A stretch of DNA of 64,000 bases from VRUE01 sp963796705. GTDB lineage: Bacteria; Actinomycetota; Thermoleophilia; Solirubrobacterales; 70-9. A program made the position numbers and the translations under genes. The DNA is taken from assembly GCA_963796705.1 (NCBI GenBank), contig CAWCMK010000003.1, forward strand, positions 1 through 64,000. The letters are read 5' to 3'. Positions 41,606 through 51,101 of this stretch are shown here, one piece after another (position 1 is the stretch's first letter; the number at the start of each line of letters is the position of its first letter). The notes under the pieces are model-generated. The model did no database searches, was not told the origin of the DNA, and saw only the letters and a list, made by a program, of their open reading frames with translations.

Positions 41606-44600
41606 CTAGCCACGTGACCGCCTCGACCTGTGCGTGTGGTGGTTGGTCCGGCGCCTGTGGCGGCTGTGGTTGTGCCTCTTGGTGTGGCCGGGCTTGCCGG
41701 TACCCGAGACGGTCAGATTTCCGCTGGCGCCAAGATTGGCGCCGGTCGCAAAGCTGGGTTCGCCGGGGGCGGAGGTGCTGTCGCCGTGACATTCGTCGGC
41801 CGCCGTGCATGGGAGGTGCGGCGATTCGATCGGGAAGCCCCCATTCGTCCGCGCGTCGTAGAACTTGACGAAGTTGCCGTTTTCGTCTTCGGGAACGAAT
41901 GTCTCGAAGGTCGAGAAGTAGAGATCCGTCCCGTCTTTGCTGAACGCTTCCAAGCCGGTGTGAGACGCCGGGTAGAAGAGGGCCCCTCCGAGCGTGTCGC
42001 GCTCCCCGGTCCCCGAGGTGATCAGCTGCGGGCGGTTGCCCGAGAACTCATAGACATCGAGCTTTTCATTTGTGTCCGCAGGGACCAGCGCGTCGGCCGT
42101 GGTAAATGCCACGCGTCCGTCGTTCGTCATGAAGGGACCGCTCATGCTCGCCATGACGTCTTTGTTGCTGTTGTTGCTGTGGCCCGTATCGGTCGTCCAG
42201 ATGGTGGGAGGCTGGCCCGAGGGGATGCACGAAGCGCAGAGGATTTCATTCGTTTCGGGGTTGTAGGTGTACATCTCCTCCCAGGCGGTTGGTTCCTGGG
42301 TGTCACCCGAGGTCCCGTTGTCGACCGAGACGTTTGAATAGCTGGTCGCCTGGGTTCGCGAGAGGAAGGCCATGTGGTCGCCACTGGGCGAGACCTGGAT
42401 GCGGTCGACCTCGGTTTCCGGATCGAGGGTCGTCACGTACTGGGGGTGGCCGTTCCGGTAGACGTAGAGGTTGCGCTCGTTGAGGACGCCAGGGTTGGCC
42501 GGATCGAGCTGCTCCGGTGAGTAGAAGTAGATGTCTCCGCTCTTTTCGGCCATCGCGTTGTCCAATTCAGGCCGTTGCGTTTTCAGCACCTGAACGTCGC
42601 ATTTTTCGGTGAAGAATGCGGCGCAGAAATCGGTATTCCCGTTGCCGTTACCCTGCGAGAGGATCTTCACGGCCCCGGTCGCCTGTTCCCACATGTACAT
42701 GTCGGCGCTCGTATCCGTATCTTCGGGAACCAGCTGTTCGCGTGAGACAAAGGCGATTTTGGTCCCACCGGATGTCATTCCCGCGAAGGTGCCTTCGCCA
42801 AGGTAGATGGCGGCCGCATCATTGATCGACAAGTAGAGCTTCTGTTCGCCGGATTCACCTTCGACCGACATCAGGATGTGTGAACCGTCCTCGGAGATCG
42901 CGGGGAATTTGATCGATTCTCCGGAGCGCGGCAGAACCTGTGGGATCGGTTCGCCATCGGGCAATTTGGAGATCAGCTTCACGGTTTCTGCGGCGATGTT
43001 GTTGTCGTAGGCTGAACCCGGAGCGCTTTCCAGGCCGCCGGGCGCAAACGGGACGTTCCGCGAGGAGAAGTCAAAGTGCGAAAAGTCCGGAGATGGCTTG
43101 ACTTCTCCTTTGAAGTGGTCGCCGTCGGGAACGACCGAGATATTGGTCGGCAGCCTGCCAAGTGACTTCCCGGTCGCGTCCCACAGATAGCGTCCACTGG
43201 GCGGCGTTCCTTCACCAAAGATGTAGGGGCCGTGCGCATCCATGCAGAGGTTGAGTCTCTCGTTACAGATCGGGTCTTCGACCGTCAGAGCTTCCTTGCC
43301 GGCGAGTCCCGGATAGGTCGTCACCCAACCGTGGTTGGTTCGGGTTGCGACGTAGCGATCGAGAAGCGTGTTGGGCGGGTGCAGACCGACGATCGAACCC
43401 TCGCCGCCAAAGAAGGCGAAGCGGGACGGATCGGTGGCAAGCCCGGAGGCATCGGCGGCGGTGATCCCGAGGATTTCCGCGACGCTTGAGAATTCGCCGC
43501 CCGGTTCTTTGATCACGCTTCCCGGGAAAAAGCTGACGGCACCGGCATTTCCGGGGGAGACGAGCTCATAGGCGCGACAGTCGGGGAGGTAGCTGGCATT
43601 TGTCTGCTGGCGGACGTGGGCGTTCGGACAGGCAGGTGCCTGGAAGTTGAACGTCGAATCGGCGCTTCTCGTGGTGCCCCATTGGTTGACCGCGACGACC
43701 CGATAGTGATAGGTCGTCGGTTCGAGGCCTTCGAGATGGGCCATCAGCGAAACCGGTTCGGCTTCGGATCCGACGTCTTCTTCCGGCGTGCTGTGGCCGT
43801 AGCTCTGCGAGGTCCCGTATTCGAAGAATGCCTTGGTGTCGTAGGTCCGCGAGTCGATTCGTGCGTTCAGGTCGACCGATGTTTCCGCCAGTTCGGTGGT
43901 CCGCACTCCCGAGATCCCAGGGGCCGTTGGAACGATGAATGTCCGGTCGGGTCCCCTAGTCTTGCCGATGCTGTTTTTGGCGACGATGCGATAGTGGTAG
44001 AGGCGGCCCGCCTGCAGGCCGGAAATGTTGACACCGGGGACGCTCTGAACCCCAGAACCCGAACCGACGCTGGTGAAGGGGGTCAGGGCGTCGTAGTGTG
44101 TGCTGATCCCGTATTCGAAGCGGTACTTTGTTTCGAGCCCGTCGGGATCGAGGGAACCGTTCAGATCGGCCGAGGTGGGCGTCAGATTTGTCGCCGGGTC
44201 CGTGCTGACGGAGAGGACCGAGTGTGTGGGCACGGTCTGATCTTCGGTCGCGTTCTGACCATTTTTGTTCTTCACCACGAAGCGATAGTGATAATTCACC
44301 TCGGGCTGCAGTCCGCTCAGGTCGGCGTGAACTTCCTGATTTGTCCCGTATGGAGTCGATGGGCTGCAGGGGATGACAGATTCGTAGTCGTGGAACCCCC
44401 CGTTATCGAAGAACTGGGGCTTTGGCCCGTACTGGATCTTGCATTCGGTGGCTTCCGGTCCGCCGCCGAGGTTGATCTCGGCGCTGATGTGGGCGGTCGT
44501 GTGGCGGCCTTCGGCTTTGATGTTTTCGATATCGGGGATCACCGCCGGAGGTCCGAATATCGCAATCTTGTTGGTGCCTCCCCCACGCACGTAGACGTCG

Positions 44601-45715
44601 CCGTCGTGCGCGCCGCCGCTGTGATCGATCACCATCGCCTGCGGCGTTTCGATCTGTTCGGTCCCAAATGCCGGGCCGACCTGATGATTTTCTGGATCGA
44701 ACTCGACAAGGCCGGCGTTGTACCCCCCGCCGACGAATGCATCTTCGTTTAGTGGATCGACATAGATGACCGGCAGCCCGCAGTTGCACAGGTGCCAAAT
44801 TCCTCCCCGTACGCCGAACGGGCCTAGGTCGGGTGGGAAGGTTTCTGAGATCGAGTAGTTTTCGAGTCCCTGCCTGTGGAACTCAGACTGGGGGTACCTG
44901 CCATAGTGAACCGAGTCGCTCGGTGCGGCATGGGTGGCATCGAAGCCGACCGTGTATACGTGATTTGGCCCGGCCGCTACGCCTTCGTAGGAGCCAAACT
45001 TGATACGTATCTGGCCAGAGAATTGATCGTGGGTTGGATTGTCGTCGATCGGAACGTAGCGGTCCACGTGCGAGCCTCCGCCGAAGCTCCAGTGATCAAT
45101 GTAGACAACTCCGTCGGAGGCGACCGACAGGGTCGACGCTTCGTTCCCGGCGACGTCCGGGGTGGTTTGGCTCTGATCGATGGAGCCGAGGTAGACCCCC
45201 GACGGGGCGAACACGTCGACTTCGCCACGAGTTTCGCCCTGATAGGTGACCGAGCGGAAGTCGTTGGACACGTAGATGTACCCGTTGGCGGGACTGCCCG
45301 AATGGTCGACGTCAAGCGCACGATAGGCGACGTTCTGGTATTCGCCCGTCCCTTCCATGAAGCCGTTCGTCGGAATGCGGTCGCAGTCGGAGGGTACCGT
45401 CGGGCATTCGGTACCCCCCTTGCCGTCGATCACGTTCGTTCCCAATCCGGAGAAGTTCACCGGGTTTCCGCTCGGATCGAACTTGGCGATCTCGCGCTGC
45501 TGGGGAAGCCAGACGAGCAGATTGCCTTCGCCGTCGACGGCCTCCGGCTGGGGATTGCCCGATCCCGGCAGGGTGATCGTTCCCAAGAACGGGTGGGTGG
45601 TGGTCGCACAGGCGGGCGCGACAGAAACCGCGAGGAGCATGCATGCCGCAGCGGCTCCCGTCAGCAAGCCCCGCTTCACCATCTCTCGCCTCAATCGGTT
45701 GTTGATGTTTCGCAT
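41606..45715 (-). CDS. Giant secreted protein, family A, copy 2
   Basis: 1369 aa from ATG 45715, one base after the upstream stop. A signal peptide (GLLTGAAAACMLLAVSVAPACA) precedes an NHL-type propeller (about 35-390). Four FnIII-like units follow (about 390-700; DLSGLQPEVNYHYRFVVKN, ISGLQAGRLYHYRIVAKNS, LEGLEPTTYHYRVVAVN). The junction is CPNAHVRQQTN plus PDCRAYELVSPG, then a TolB-like propeller (about 720-1290). It ends with LPCTAADECHGDS and a long His/Arg tail (TKRHNHSRHRRRT and more). It is the longest protein in the window and is followed after 25 bases by a family B gene. Confidence 0.78.
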   Translation of the reverse strand: MRNINNRLRREMVKRGLLTGAAAACMLLAVSVAPACATTTHPFLGTITLPGSGNPQPEAVDGEGNLLVWLPQQREIAKFDPSGNPVNFSGLGTNVIDGKGGTECPTVPSDCDRIPTNGFMEGTGEYQNVAYRALDVDHSGSPANGYIYVSNDFRSVTYQGETRGEVDVFAPSGVYLGSIDQSQTTPDVAGNEASTLSVASDGVVYIDHWSFGGGSHVDRYVPIDDNPTHDQFSGQIRIKFGSYEGVAAGPNHVYTVGFDATHAAPSDSVHYGRYPQSEFHRQGLENYSISETFPPDLGPFGVRGGIWHLCNCGLPVIYVDPLNEDAFVGGGYNAGLVEFDPENHQVGPAFGTEQIETPQAMVIDHSGGAHDGDVYVRGGGTNKIAIFGPPAVIPDIENIKAEGRHTTAHISAEINLGGGPEATECKIQYGPKPQFFDNGGFHDYESVIPCSPSTPYGTNQEVHADLSGLQPEVNYHYRFVVKNKNGQNATEDQTVPTHSVLSVSTDPATNLTPTSADLNGSLDPDGLETKYRFEYGISTHYDALTPFTSVGSGSGVQSVPGVNISGLQAGRLYHYRIVAKNSIGKTRGPDRTFIVPTAPGISGVRTTELAETSVDLNARIDSRTYDTKAFFEYGTSQSYGHSTPEEDVGSEAEPVSLMAHLEGLEPTTYHYRVVAVNQWGTTRSADSTFNFQAPACPNAHVRQQTNASYLPDCRAYELVSPGNAGAVSFFPGSVIKEPGGEFSSVAEILGITAADASGLATDPSRFAFFGGEGSIVGLHPPNTLLDRYVATRTNHGWVTTYPGLAGKEALTVEDPICNERLNLCMDAHGPYIFGEGTPPSGRYLWDATGKSLGRLPTNISVVPDGDHFKGEVKPSPDFSHFDFSSRNVPFAPGGLESAPGSAYDNNIAAETVKLISKLPDGEPIPQVLPRSGESIKFPAISEDGSHILMSVEGESGEQKLYLSINDAAAIYLGEGTFAGMTSGGTKIAFVSREQLVPEDTDTSADMYMWEQATGAVKILSQGNGNGNTDFCAAFFTEKCDVQVLKTQRPELDNAMAEKSGDIYFYSPEQLDPANPGVLNERNLYVYRNGHPQYVTTLDPETEVDRIQVSPSGDHMAFLSRTQATSYSNVSVDNGTSGDTQEPTAWEEMYTYNPETNEILCASCIPSGQPPTIWTTDTGHSNNSNKDVMASMSGPFMTNDGRVAFTTADALVPADTNEKLDVYEFSGNRPQLITSGTGERDTLGGALFYPASHTGLEAFSKDGTDLYFSTFETFVPEDENGNFVKFYDARTNGGFPIESPHLPCTAADECHGDSTSAPGEPSFATGANLGASGNLTVSGTGKPGHTKRHNHSRHRRRTNHHTHRSRRSRG

Positions 45716-45716
45716 T

Positions 45717-48083
45717 TCAGACCCCCCCGTGGGCACGATGACCGTGTCGTCTGTGCGCCTTCGCCTTGTGTCGCTTCACGCACCTACCGTGCTTCTTCAC
45801 GAAGCCCCGCTTGCACCTCGCCGGGGGAGGAGGTGGTGGGGACGGTTCTGCAGCCGTCATGAAGGTCTGGTCGGGCCCGACACTGACCCCGTAGGCATTC
45901 GAGGCCACGGCCCGGAAGTGGTATTCGGTCCCGGGCTGCAGGCCGCTCAGGGTGGCGGTCTGCGTGTAGAGGCCATTGTCGGATCCCAGCACCGCCGACT
46001 CCGCTGTCCGGTCTTCGTAGGAAGTTGAGCGACCGAAATCAAAGTGGACGGTGGTCGAGCTAAGGGCAGGCCTGATCGTCGCACTGAGCGTGGCTCCGCT
46101 CCTGGTTATGGCAGAGACCGACGCTTCACCGACGACAGGCGGCCCGGCCGTGCGGAATGTCATGTCCGGGCCGGCGGTCGTGCCGCCGAAATTCGTGGCA
46201 ACGATCCTGAAGTGGTAGGTCGTGTCCGGCTGGAGGTCGGCGATCGGAGTGGCGACAGGGTGAAGAGCTTGATCGTCTCCGATTGGTTCGCTTGTCGGCG
46301 TGACGCTGCCGTAGGAGGAGTCCGTTCCATACTGGAACCGGTAGACGGTTTCGCCCAAATTCGGATTTACTTTTGCGCTCAGCTGGGCGGTGGCGTCGGT
46401 CACCGCCGAGGCGCTGCTACCGGAAACCTCCGGTGGTTCCGGCGGAGCGGTGCGGACAACCAGATCATTGCCGTAGCTGACACCAAGGCTGTTTTCGGCG
46501 ACGACCCGGAAGTGGTAGGCAGTGTAGCCGCCGAGACCCGCAAGTGGTGCCGAAACCGTCATCTTGCCGCTCGCTGAAGCCGGGACTTCCGCGACGGGCG
46601 TTTCTGTTCCGTAGCTCGTGTCGAGGCCCCATTCGAAGTGATACTTGGTGGCTTCATGATTGGGGTCGAAGGAGGCGTTCAGGGTGGCGCCGTTGGGCGT
46701 CAGTTCGCTCGCTTTTTCGGTGGTCAGGCCGAGAACGCCGTGCGGGGTGAAGGTCTGGTCCTGGCCCTGGTTGGCCGCGATGGCGTTCGCCGCGACCAGC
46801 CGGTAGTGGTAGGTCGTCTCCCTGGTGAGACCGCTGATTTCAGCGGTCACCGTTTTCGGTTCTGAGTAGGGGAGCGCCTCTTTGCAGGGAACGACCGTTC
46901 CGTAGGAGGTGTCCGTGCCGAATTCGAACTTGCATTCTGTTACGTTGCCGCCATCGGGAGTGATTTCGCCGGTCAGGGTCGCGCTTTCGTGACCAACGTT
47001 GGTCACTTCTCCGGTTGTGACGGCGGGAACGGTCCGAGGTACGAACACGTCAACGCGCTCGCTGGAGGCATCGGAGACGTAGACGGTATTCGTGTGACCG
47101 TTGACCGCGATGCCCTGGGAGAAGCCGAGGAGGCCGTTGCCGAATCCTTCACCGATCGGCTGCCCAGCGGTGGTGAATTCGATGATTCCACCTCCTTCCA
47201 CGCTCGCGAAAAAGTGTTCGGACAGTTGGTCAAATGCGAGCCAACCCGTGCCGGAGAAGCGCGGGCCTTCCACGATCTTGTCGCGGCTGGCTCCATTCGC
47301 TGAGTATTTCCATACCGCGCCTCCTTCACCGCCATAGCCGTAAAGGAAGACCTTGGACCCGGTCGGGTTCACGGCGATCGATGAGTTGCCCCCGTTCGTG
47401 GCGAGCCATTCAGAGCCGCCCGCGTATTCGTTGTCTGCTTCGTTGGAGAACTTGAGAACCGCGTTGTTGCTGGTGACCCAGACGTGCCCTTCTGCGTCCA
47501 CGGCCACGGGGCCCTGCCAGCTGAGTCCGCTAAACACCCCCTGCGGCGAGCCGCTGCCATCGATCGTGCTCAGATAGTGACCGTGTTCGTCGAACTTAAG
47601 TATGTAGTTGAGACCCGGGTCTCCGGCCGGGTCACCGGCGTCGACGACGTAGACGTCGCCGTTATTTTCGCCGCCGGAGTTATCCACGGCCAGCCCGTCG
47701 GGATGCTCGAACTGCCCCGGCGAGGCACCGGAGATCCCCGGATGACAGGCTTCTGGAGCGACGCAGACCTGGGCTTCGTTGGCTCCATTCTTGACGCCAT
47801 ATCCGAACGCAAGAAGGAAGTTCCCGTGTTCGTCGAACTTCTCGACCCGGTGGCTGTAACCGTCGGTGACGTAGACGTCGCCGTTGGACTGATCGACGGC
47901 GACCCCGGTTCCGTAGGTGAATTCGAGCTGACCGGGGCCGGTTCCCTGGGAGCCGAAGCTGAACGAGAAGGCGTGACCTTCGGTGATCGCCGAGGCCGGC
48001 GAAGTGGGGCCGAGCAGTCCAATCGTCAAGAGCACGACTAGCGACGCGAGCCCCAGACCGACACGATGGAAATGACCTCTCAA
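45717..48083 (-). CDS. Secreted NHL-propeller protein with FnIII-like repeats, operon leader
   Basis: 788 aa from TTG 48083, which is preceded by GAGGAGAAAGGG; the frame is open upstream but not protein-like. Signal peptide: GLGLASLVVLLTIGLLGPTSPASA. An NHL-type propeller (about 40-350; YGTGVAVDQSNGDVYVTDGY, GIAVNGHTNTVYVSDASSER) is followed by five FnIII-like units, each ending in a TTYHYRLVAAN-type strand. A Pro stretch and CKRGFVKKHGRCVKRHKAKAH basic tail follow. It lacks the CRAYE junction and TolB-like domain, so it is a shortened relative of family A. First gene of the operon. Confidence 0.78.
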   Translation of the reverse strand: MRGHFHRVGLGLASLVVLLTIGLLGPTSPASAITEGHAFSFSFGSQGTGPGQLEFTYGTGVAVDQSNGDVYVTDGYSHRVEKFDEHGNFLLAFGYGVKNGANEAQVCVAPEACHPGISGASPGQFEHPDGLAVDNSGGENNGDVYVVDAGDPAGDPGLNYILKFDEHGHYLSTIDGSGSPQGVFSGLSWQGPVAVDAEGHVWVTSNNAVLKFSNEADNEYAGGSEWLATNGGNSSIAVNPTGSKVFLYGYGGEGGAVWKYSANGASRDKIVEGPRFSGTGWLAFDQLSEHFFASVEGGGIIEFTTAGQPIGEGFGNGLLGFSQGIAVNGHTNTVYVSDASSERVDVFVPRTVPAVTTGEVTNVGHESATLTGEITPDGGNVTECKFEFGTDTSYGTVVPCKEALPYSEPKTVTAEISGLTRETTYHYRLVAANAIAANQGQDQTFTPHGVLGLTTEKASELTPNGATLNASFDPNHEATKYHFEWGLDTSYGTETPVAEVPASASGKMTVSAPLAGLGGYTAYHFRVVAENSLGVSYGNDLVVRTAPPEPPEVSGSSASAVTDATAQLSAKVNPNLGETVYRFQYGTDSSYGSVTPTSEPIGDDQALHPVATPIADLQPDTTYHFRIVATNFGGTTAGPDMTFRTAGPPVVGEASVSAITRSGATLSATIRPALSSTTVHFDFGRSTSYEDRTAESAVLGSDNGLYTQTATLSGLQPGTEYHFRAVASNAYGVSVGPDQTFMTAAEPSPPPPPPARCKRGFVKKHGRCVKRHKAKAHRRHGHRAHGGV

Positions 48084-48671
48084 CGTCCCTTTCTCCTCTT
48101 CCCTTGACCCTTCCCCGCCGAACCGCAACTCGGGTGATGGCTCGGGCCTGGCCGTATCCTCTCCCGCCTTTGGAGACCGTCCACAGCGTGGCCAGTTCAA
48201 CAATCCCTCCTCAGGCAGGACCAATGAGAACATATCCGGACCAGGCTGTCAAGAACATTTTCGTCAAGGGTTTCGGACCATTGGAGACTTTTGGCTCTGT
48301 GAACGGATTACAGAGGGACCCGATAGTGAGAAACAGCACAGTTTTTAGTGTCGGAACGTACCGAAATGCACTCTGACTGCGGCTTGAGAGGCAGGACAAT
48401 TTGCTTTTGATACGCCTCCAGACCGAACGTTGATCAGCTCACCAGAGTGCCTGCGGCTGCTCCCGTCGGTGAGCTTGAATGCGAGATCCCACCGACTCTC
48501 CCCCCCGAGAGCGTTCCTCGAGCATGGGGTGATGCGCCGTGCTCATCGACCGCGTGGAGCAGCCAGCGATCACCTGCCGAGCGGCGCGCCATGGCTTTCC
48601 GCAGCGTCAGGGCAGGCCTTTGGGCCCGGGCCCGCTGAGCTGAAGGCAAAGAGCTCTAATCGCCCACCGCG
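48084..48671 (-). promoter_or_regulatory. Leader and promoter region of the giant-protein operon
   Basis: About 590 bases, noticeably less GC-rich than the rest around 48240-48420, with no convincing gene. Read leftwards it contains TTGACA at 48252-48247 and TATGTT at 48234-48229. The 12-base gap between them is too short for a classical pair, so the promoter call is tentative. A leader of about 150 bases would precede the TTG start at 48083. A second hairpin-free AT-rich stretch lies near 48320-48370. Confidence 0.4.
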
Positions 48672-49470
48672 TCAGCCGCCGATCGGGGCGCGCGGGTTCG
48701 ATCCCCAGAAGACCAGGGTGCCGAGCATGCCGATGATGTGCACCAGGATGATGTTCAGGACCATCGACTTCGCCGTCGCGGTCCCGACCCCGACCGGGCC
48801 TCCAGAGGCCGTGTAGCCGTAGTAGCAGCCGACTATCACGATCGCCGTCGCCATGACCATGCCTTTGATCAGGCTGAAGAGGAGGTCGGGTGGATTCTGG
48901 AACATCCAGAAGATCAGTTCGTAGCCGCCCGATGATACGTCTGCGATCTGATTGACGACGGAGATGTAGCTGGCGAGATACATGACGCCGATCCCGACCA
49001 GGTACATGAACGGAAAGACGATCCAGGCGGCGAGCAGCCTGGTGGCGGCCAGGAAGGTGACCGGTGGGACACCCATCACCTCGAGCGCGTCGATCTCATC
49101 TGAGATCCGCATCGCGCCGAGCTCGGCGACGATCCCGGTGCCGACCTTTGCCGCCAGCATGTAGCCGAAGGCGTAGGGCATGATCTCGCGCAGATCGCAC
49201 CAGGCCGAGAAGACGCCGGCGTAGGCGGGTGCCCCGTTGGCGCGCAGCAGATAGGCGCCGAGGATTCCGCACTGCAGGCCAAAAGACGAAGACGAAGAAC
49301 CAGATGATCAGGGCGGATCCGAGGACGAGGATCCCCGCCTGACGCAGGACCTCACCGAAGAACCGCGCGACCCGGCCGCTGTAGATCAGCGCCCCGACTC
49401 GGGCTCCGAAGCGGGCGATCTCTCCGAGCGAGTCAAGCCATTCGAGCGGGGTCTGGAGCCAGGCGTCCAT
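48672..49470 (-). CDS. MlaE/YrbE-family permease B, frameshifted in a homopolymer
   Basis: The first frame (from ATG 49470) gives WLDSLGEIARFGARVGALIYSG and IIWFFVFVFW. The second gives FGLQCGILGAYLLRANG, AFGYMLAAKVGTGIVAELGAMRISDEIDALEVMGV, YLVGIGVMYLASYI and IIGMLGTLVFWG. Together they make one MlaE (YrbE) permease. The joining point is an AAAA run at 49281-49284; three A's would restore the frame. MlaE permeases carry lipids or sterols with MCE proteins. It follows the A permease after 5 bases. No MCE gene is present downstream. Confidence 0.82.
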
Positions 49471-49475
49471 GCCGC

Positions 49476-50257
49476 TCAGCGCAGACTCTGCAGTTCGGGA
49501 TGTGTGGCGAGCAGGGTCGCGATGAAGACGTAGTTGACGACGCCCACGGCGGCAAAGGAGATGACGACGGCCTGATTGACTGCCCGGCCGACTCCGGCGG
49601 CGCCCCCGAGGCGCTCATGCCCTTGTAGGCGCAGACGATGGCGATGATCGCCCCGAAGGTCGTGCACATCAGGACCGACCCCCAGAGGTCTGTGATCGAG
49701 GCGTTGGAGAAGAGTGTCGCCCCGAATCCTCCGAGTGGCTGGTTATAGAGAAGCTCGGTGATGATCCCCCCGCTGATGCCGAAGACGAGCGCGAAGATGT
49801 CGAGCAGGCCGGTCAGCACCATCAGCGCCATGACGCGCGGGACGACGAGGTTCTTGACAGGATCGACGCCAAGTACCTGAAGCGCGTCGACCTCCTCGCG
49901 GATCTTGCGCGCCCCAAGGTCGGCGGTCACCAATGGAGCGATTTGACGGATCGCGGCGAGGACGAAAAAGGCACCGAGCCGATCGAGGGCCCCAATCAGC
50001 GTCAGGAAGTTGGCTGCCTGCAGGCCGGGCGCCCCGAAGCTCAGCGCCACGGTGGAGATGAGCAGCGGGAACCAGCAGAGGCGCAGGGCGAAGAGGAACT
50101 GGCCGATCAGCTCCTCGCCGTAGGGGTAGGGAGGTGCCACGGCGGCCGAGACGGTCCGAGCTGTGAGGATGATCAGGCTCCCGACCTGCTCGAGGGTGCC
50201 CGCCACAGGCAGCAGGGCGCTGCGGCCAAGCGCCACGGCGTCTTCGACTTGGCCCAT
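49476..50257 (-). CDS. MlaE/YrbE-family permease A, frameshifted in a homopolymer
   Basis: Start ATG 50257 shares one base with the stop of the secreted protein gene upstream. The MlaE pattern is clear: GQFLFALRLCWFPLLISTVALSFG, FVLAAIRQIAPLVTADLGARKIREEVDALQVLGVDPVKNLVVPR, LLDIFALVFGISGG. The frame then breaks in the C5 run at 49603-49607 (six would restore it) and continues as NQAVVISFAAVGVVNYVFIATLLATHPELQSL. Paired yrbE permeases normally precede six mce genes in actinobacteria; here they are followed by the giant-protein operon instead. Confidence 0.85.
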
Positions 50258-51012
50258 CAGACGCCGCGGCAGGGCCTCAGGAAGCTGCCTTCCAGAAAGG
50301 TCCCATCGGCGAATTTGGCCGAGACCTTCGTCGAGAAGTGACCGCCGTTGCAGTTGGCGAGCAGGTAGCCCCTGCGATCAACATTCATCGAGAATTCGGT
50401 CACCGAGCCGGCCCCGGAAGCGATCTTCGGGATCTGTGCGAGGACGTGCAGCCTGTACGGCCCCTTGTGCTCTCGCGTGGTGAGGACTTTCGTCACGATT
50501 GCGGTCGGCGCAGGAACGGGAACGTAGGCCTCGATCAGGGTTATCGCGGCACCGTGCTCCTCGCCGCCGTTGAAGAGCACCAGCGGGCCGCTGGCGTCAA
50601 ACGGCGCGCTTTCGGCAAACTGGACCTGGACCTTGGTGTGCCCGCGTCCGACGATCGCGCCCGGGCAGGCCGCTTCGGCCTCCTGGGTCGTCCTCGCTTC
50701 GAGCTTTTGGGCAGCGCATATCGGAAACCTGCCCGCTTCAATCGTTCCCCCGGGCCCCGCGTCGAGGATCACTTCCTGCAGGGCGGGCGGATGACTCCCA
50801 TCCGCGGTCGAGATCTTCCCGCTCGGGTTGAAGGTGACAGGGGCGAGCGTCTTCTTGGGCAGAGTGCTCGGGTGGACGTTGCCGTTGACGGTCAGGATCA
50901 CGTTCCCCGAGCGCACCGTGATCGGCCTTTCGCCCGCCGCAATGGCAGTTGCCGCCGCCACTGTCGCGATCAACAACGCGAATCCGACTGCCAACGCCAT
51001 CGGCTTCCTCAT
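50257..51012 (-). CDS. Secreted protein, operon partner of the MlaE pair
   Basis: 251 aa from ATG 51012 behind GGAGGAGG. A signal peptide (MALAVGFALLIATVAAATAIA) is followed by a beta-rich domain: NVILTVNGNVHPSTLPKKTLAPVTF, then PPALQEVILDAGPGGTIE. A CP-containing motif (AEAACPGAIVGRGHTKVQV) and PLVLFNGGEEHGAAITLIEAYVP lead to a C-terminal GYLLANCNGGHFSTKV. The first permease start overlaps its stop. It is related to the protein at 55.5 kb (same LPK/RH-TxSPV-like head and CPxAxVGxG motif). It might be a lipid carrier serving the permease in place of MCE proteins; that is inference. Confidence 0.7.
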   Translation of the reverse strand: MRKPMALAVGFALLIATVAAATAIAAGERPITVRSGNVILTVNGNVHPSTLPKKTLAPVTFNPSGKISTADGSHPPALQEVILDAGPGGTIEAGRFPICAAQKLEARTTQEAEAACPGAIVGRGHTKVQVQFAESAPFDASGPLVLFNGGEEHGAAITLIEAYVPVPAPTAIVTKVLTTREHKGPYRLHVLAQIPKIASGAGSVTEFSMNVDRRGYLLANCNGGHFSTKVSAKFADGTFLEGSFLRPCRGV

Positions 51013-51089
51013 CCGAGCCTCCTCCATACCAGTTCGAGAGCCAACGGCGATAGCGTCCCAGGAGGTTGATACACTTCGTATTAAGACTG

Positions 51090-51101
51090 TACTATGGTAC
51101 T
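51090..51101. promoter_or_regulatory. GTACTATGGTAC palindromic site overlapping the GntR start
   Basis: GTAC-TATG-GTAC, followed by TAG, sits in the 81-base gap between the secreted protein gene (leftward) and the GntR gene (rightward) and overlaps the GntR ATG. A similar GTACC-GTAT-GGTAC site lies at 55469-55482. It could be an operator controlling both divergent genes. Confidence 0.45.

Noticed and set aside
48701..48720. GGTTCGATCCCC, a T-loop-like word suggesting a tRNA
   Set aside because: No acceptor, D or anticodon arms around it; it lies inside the MlaE gene.
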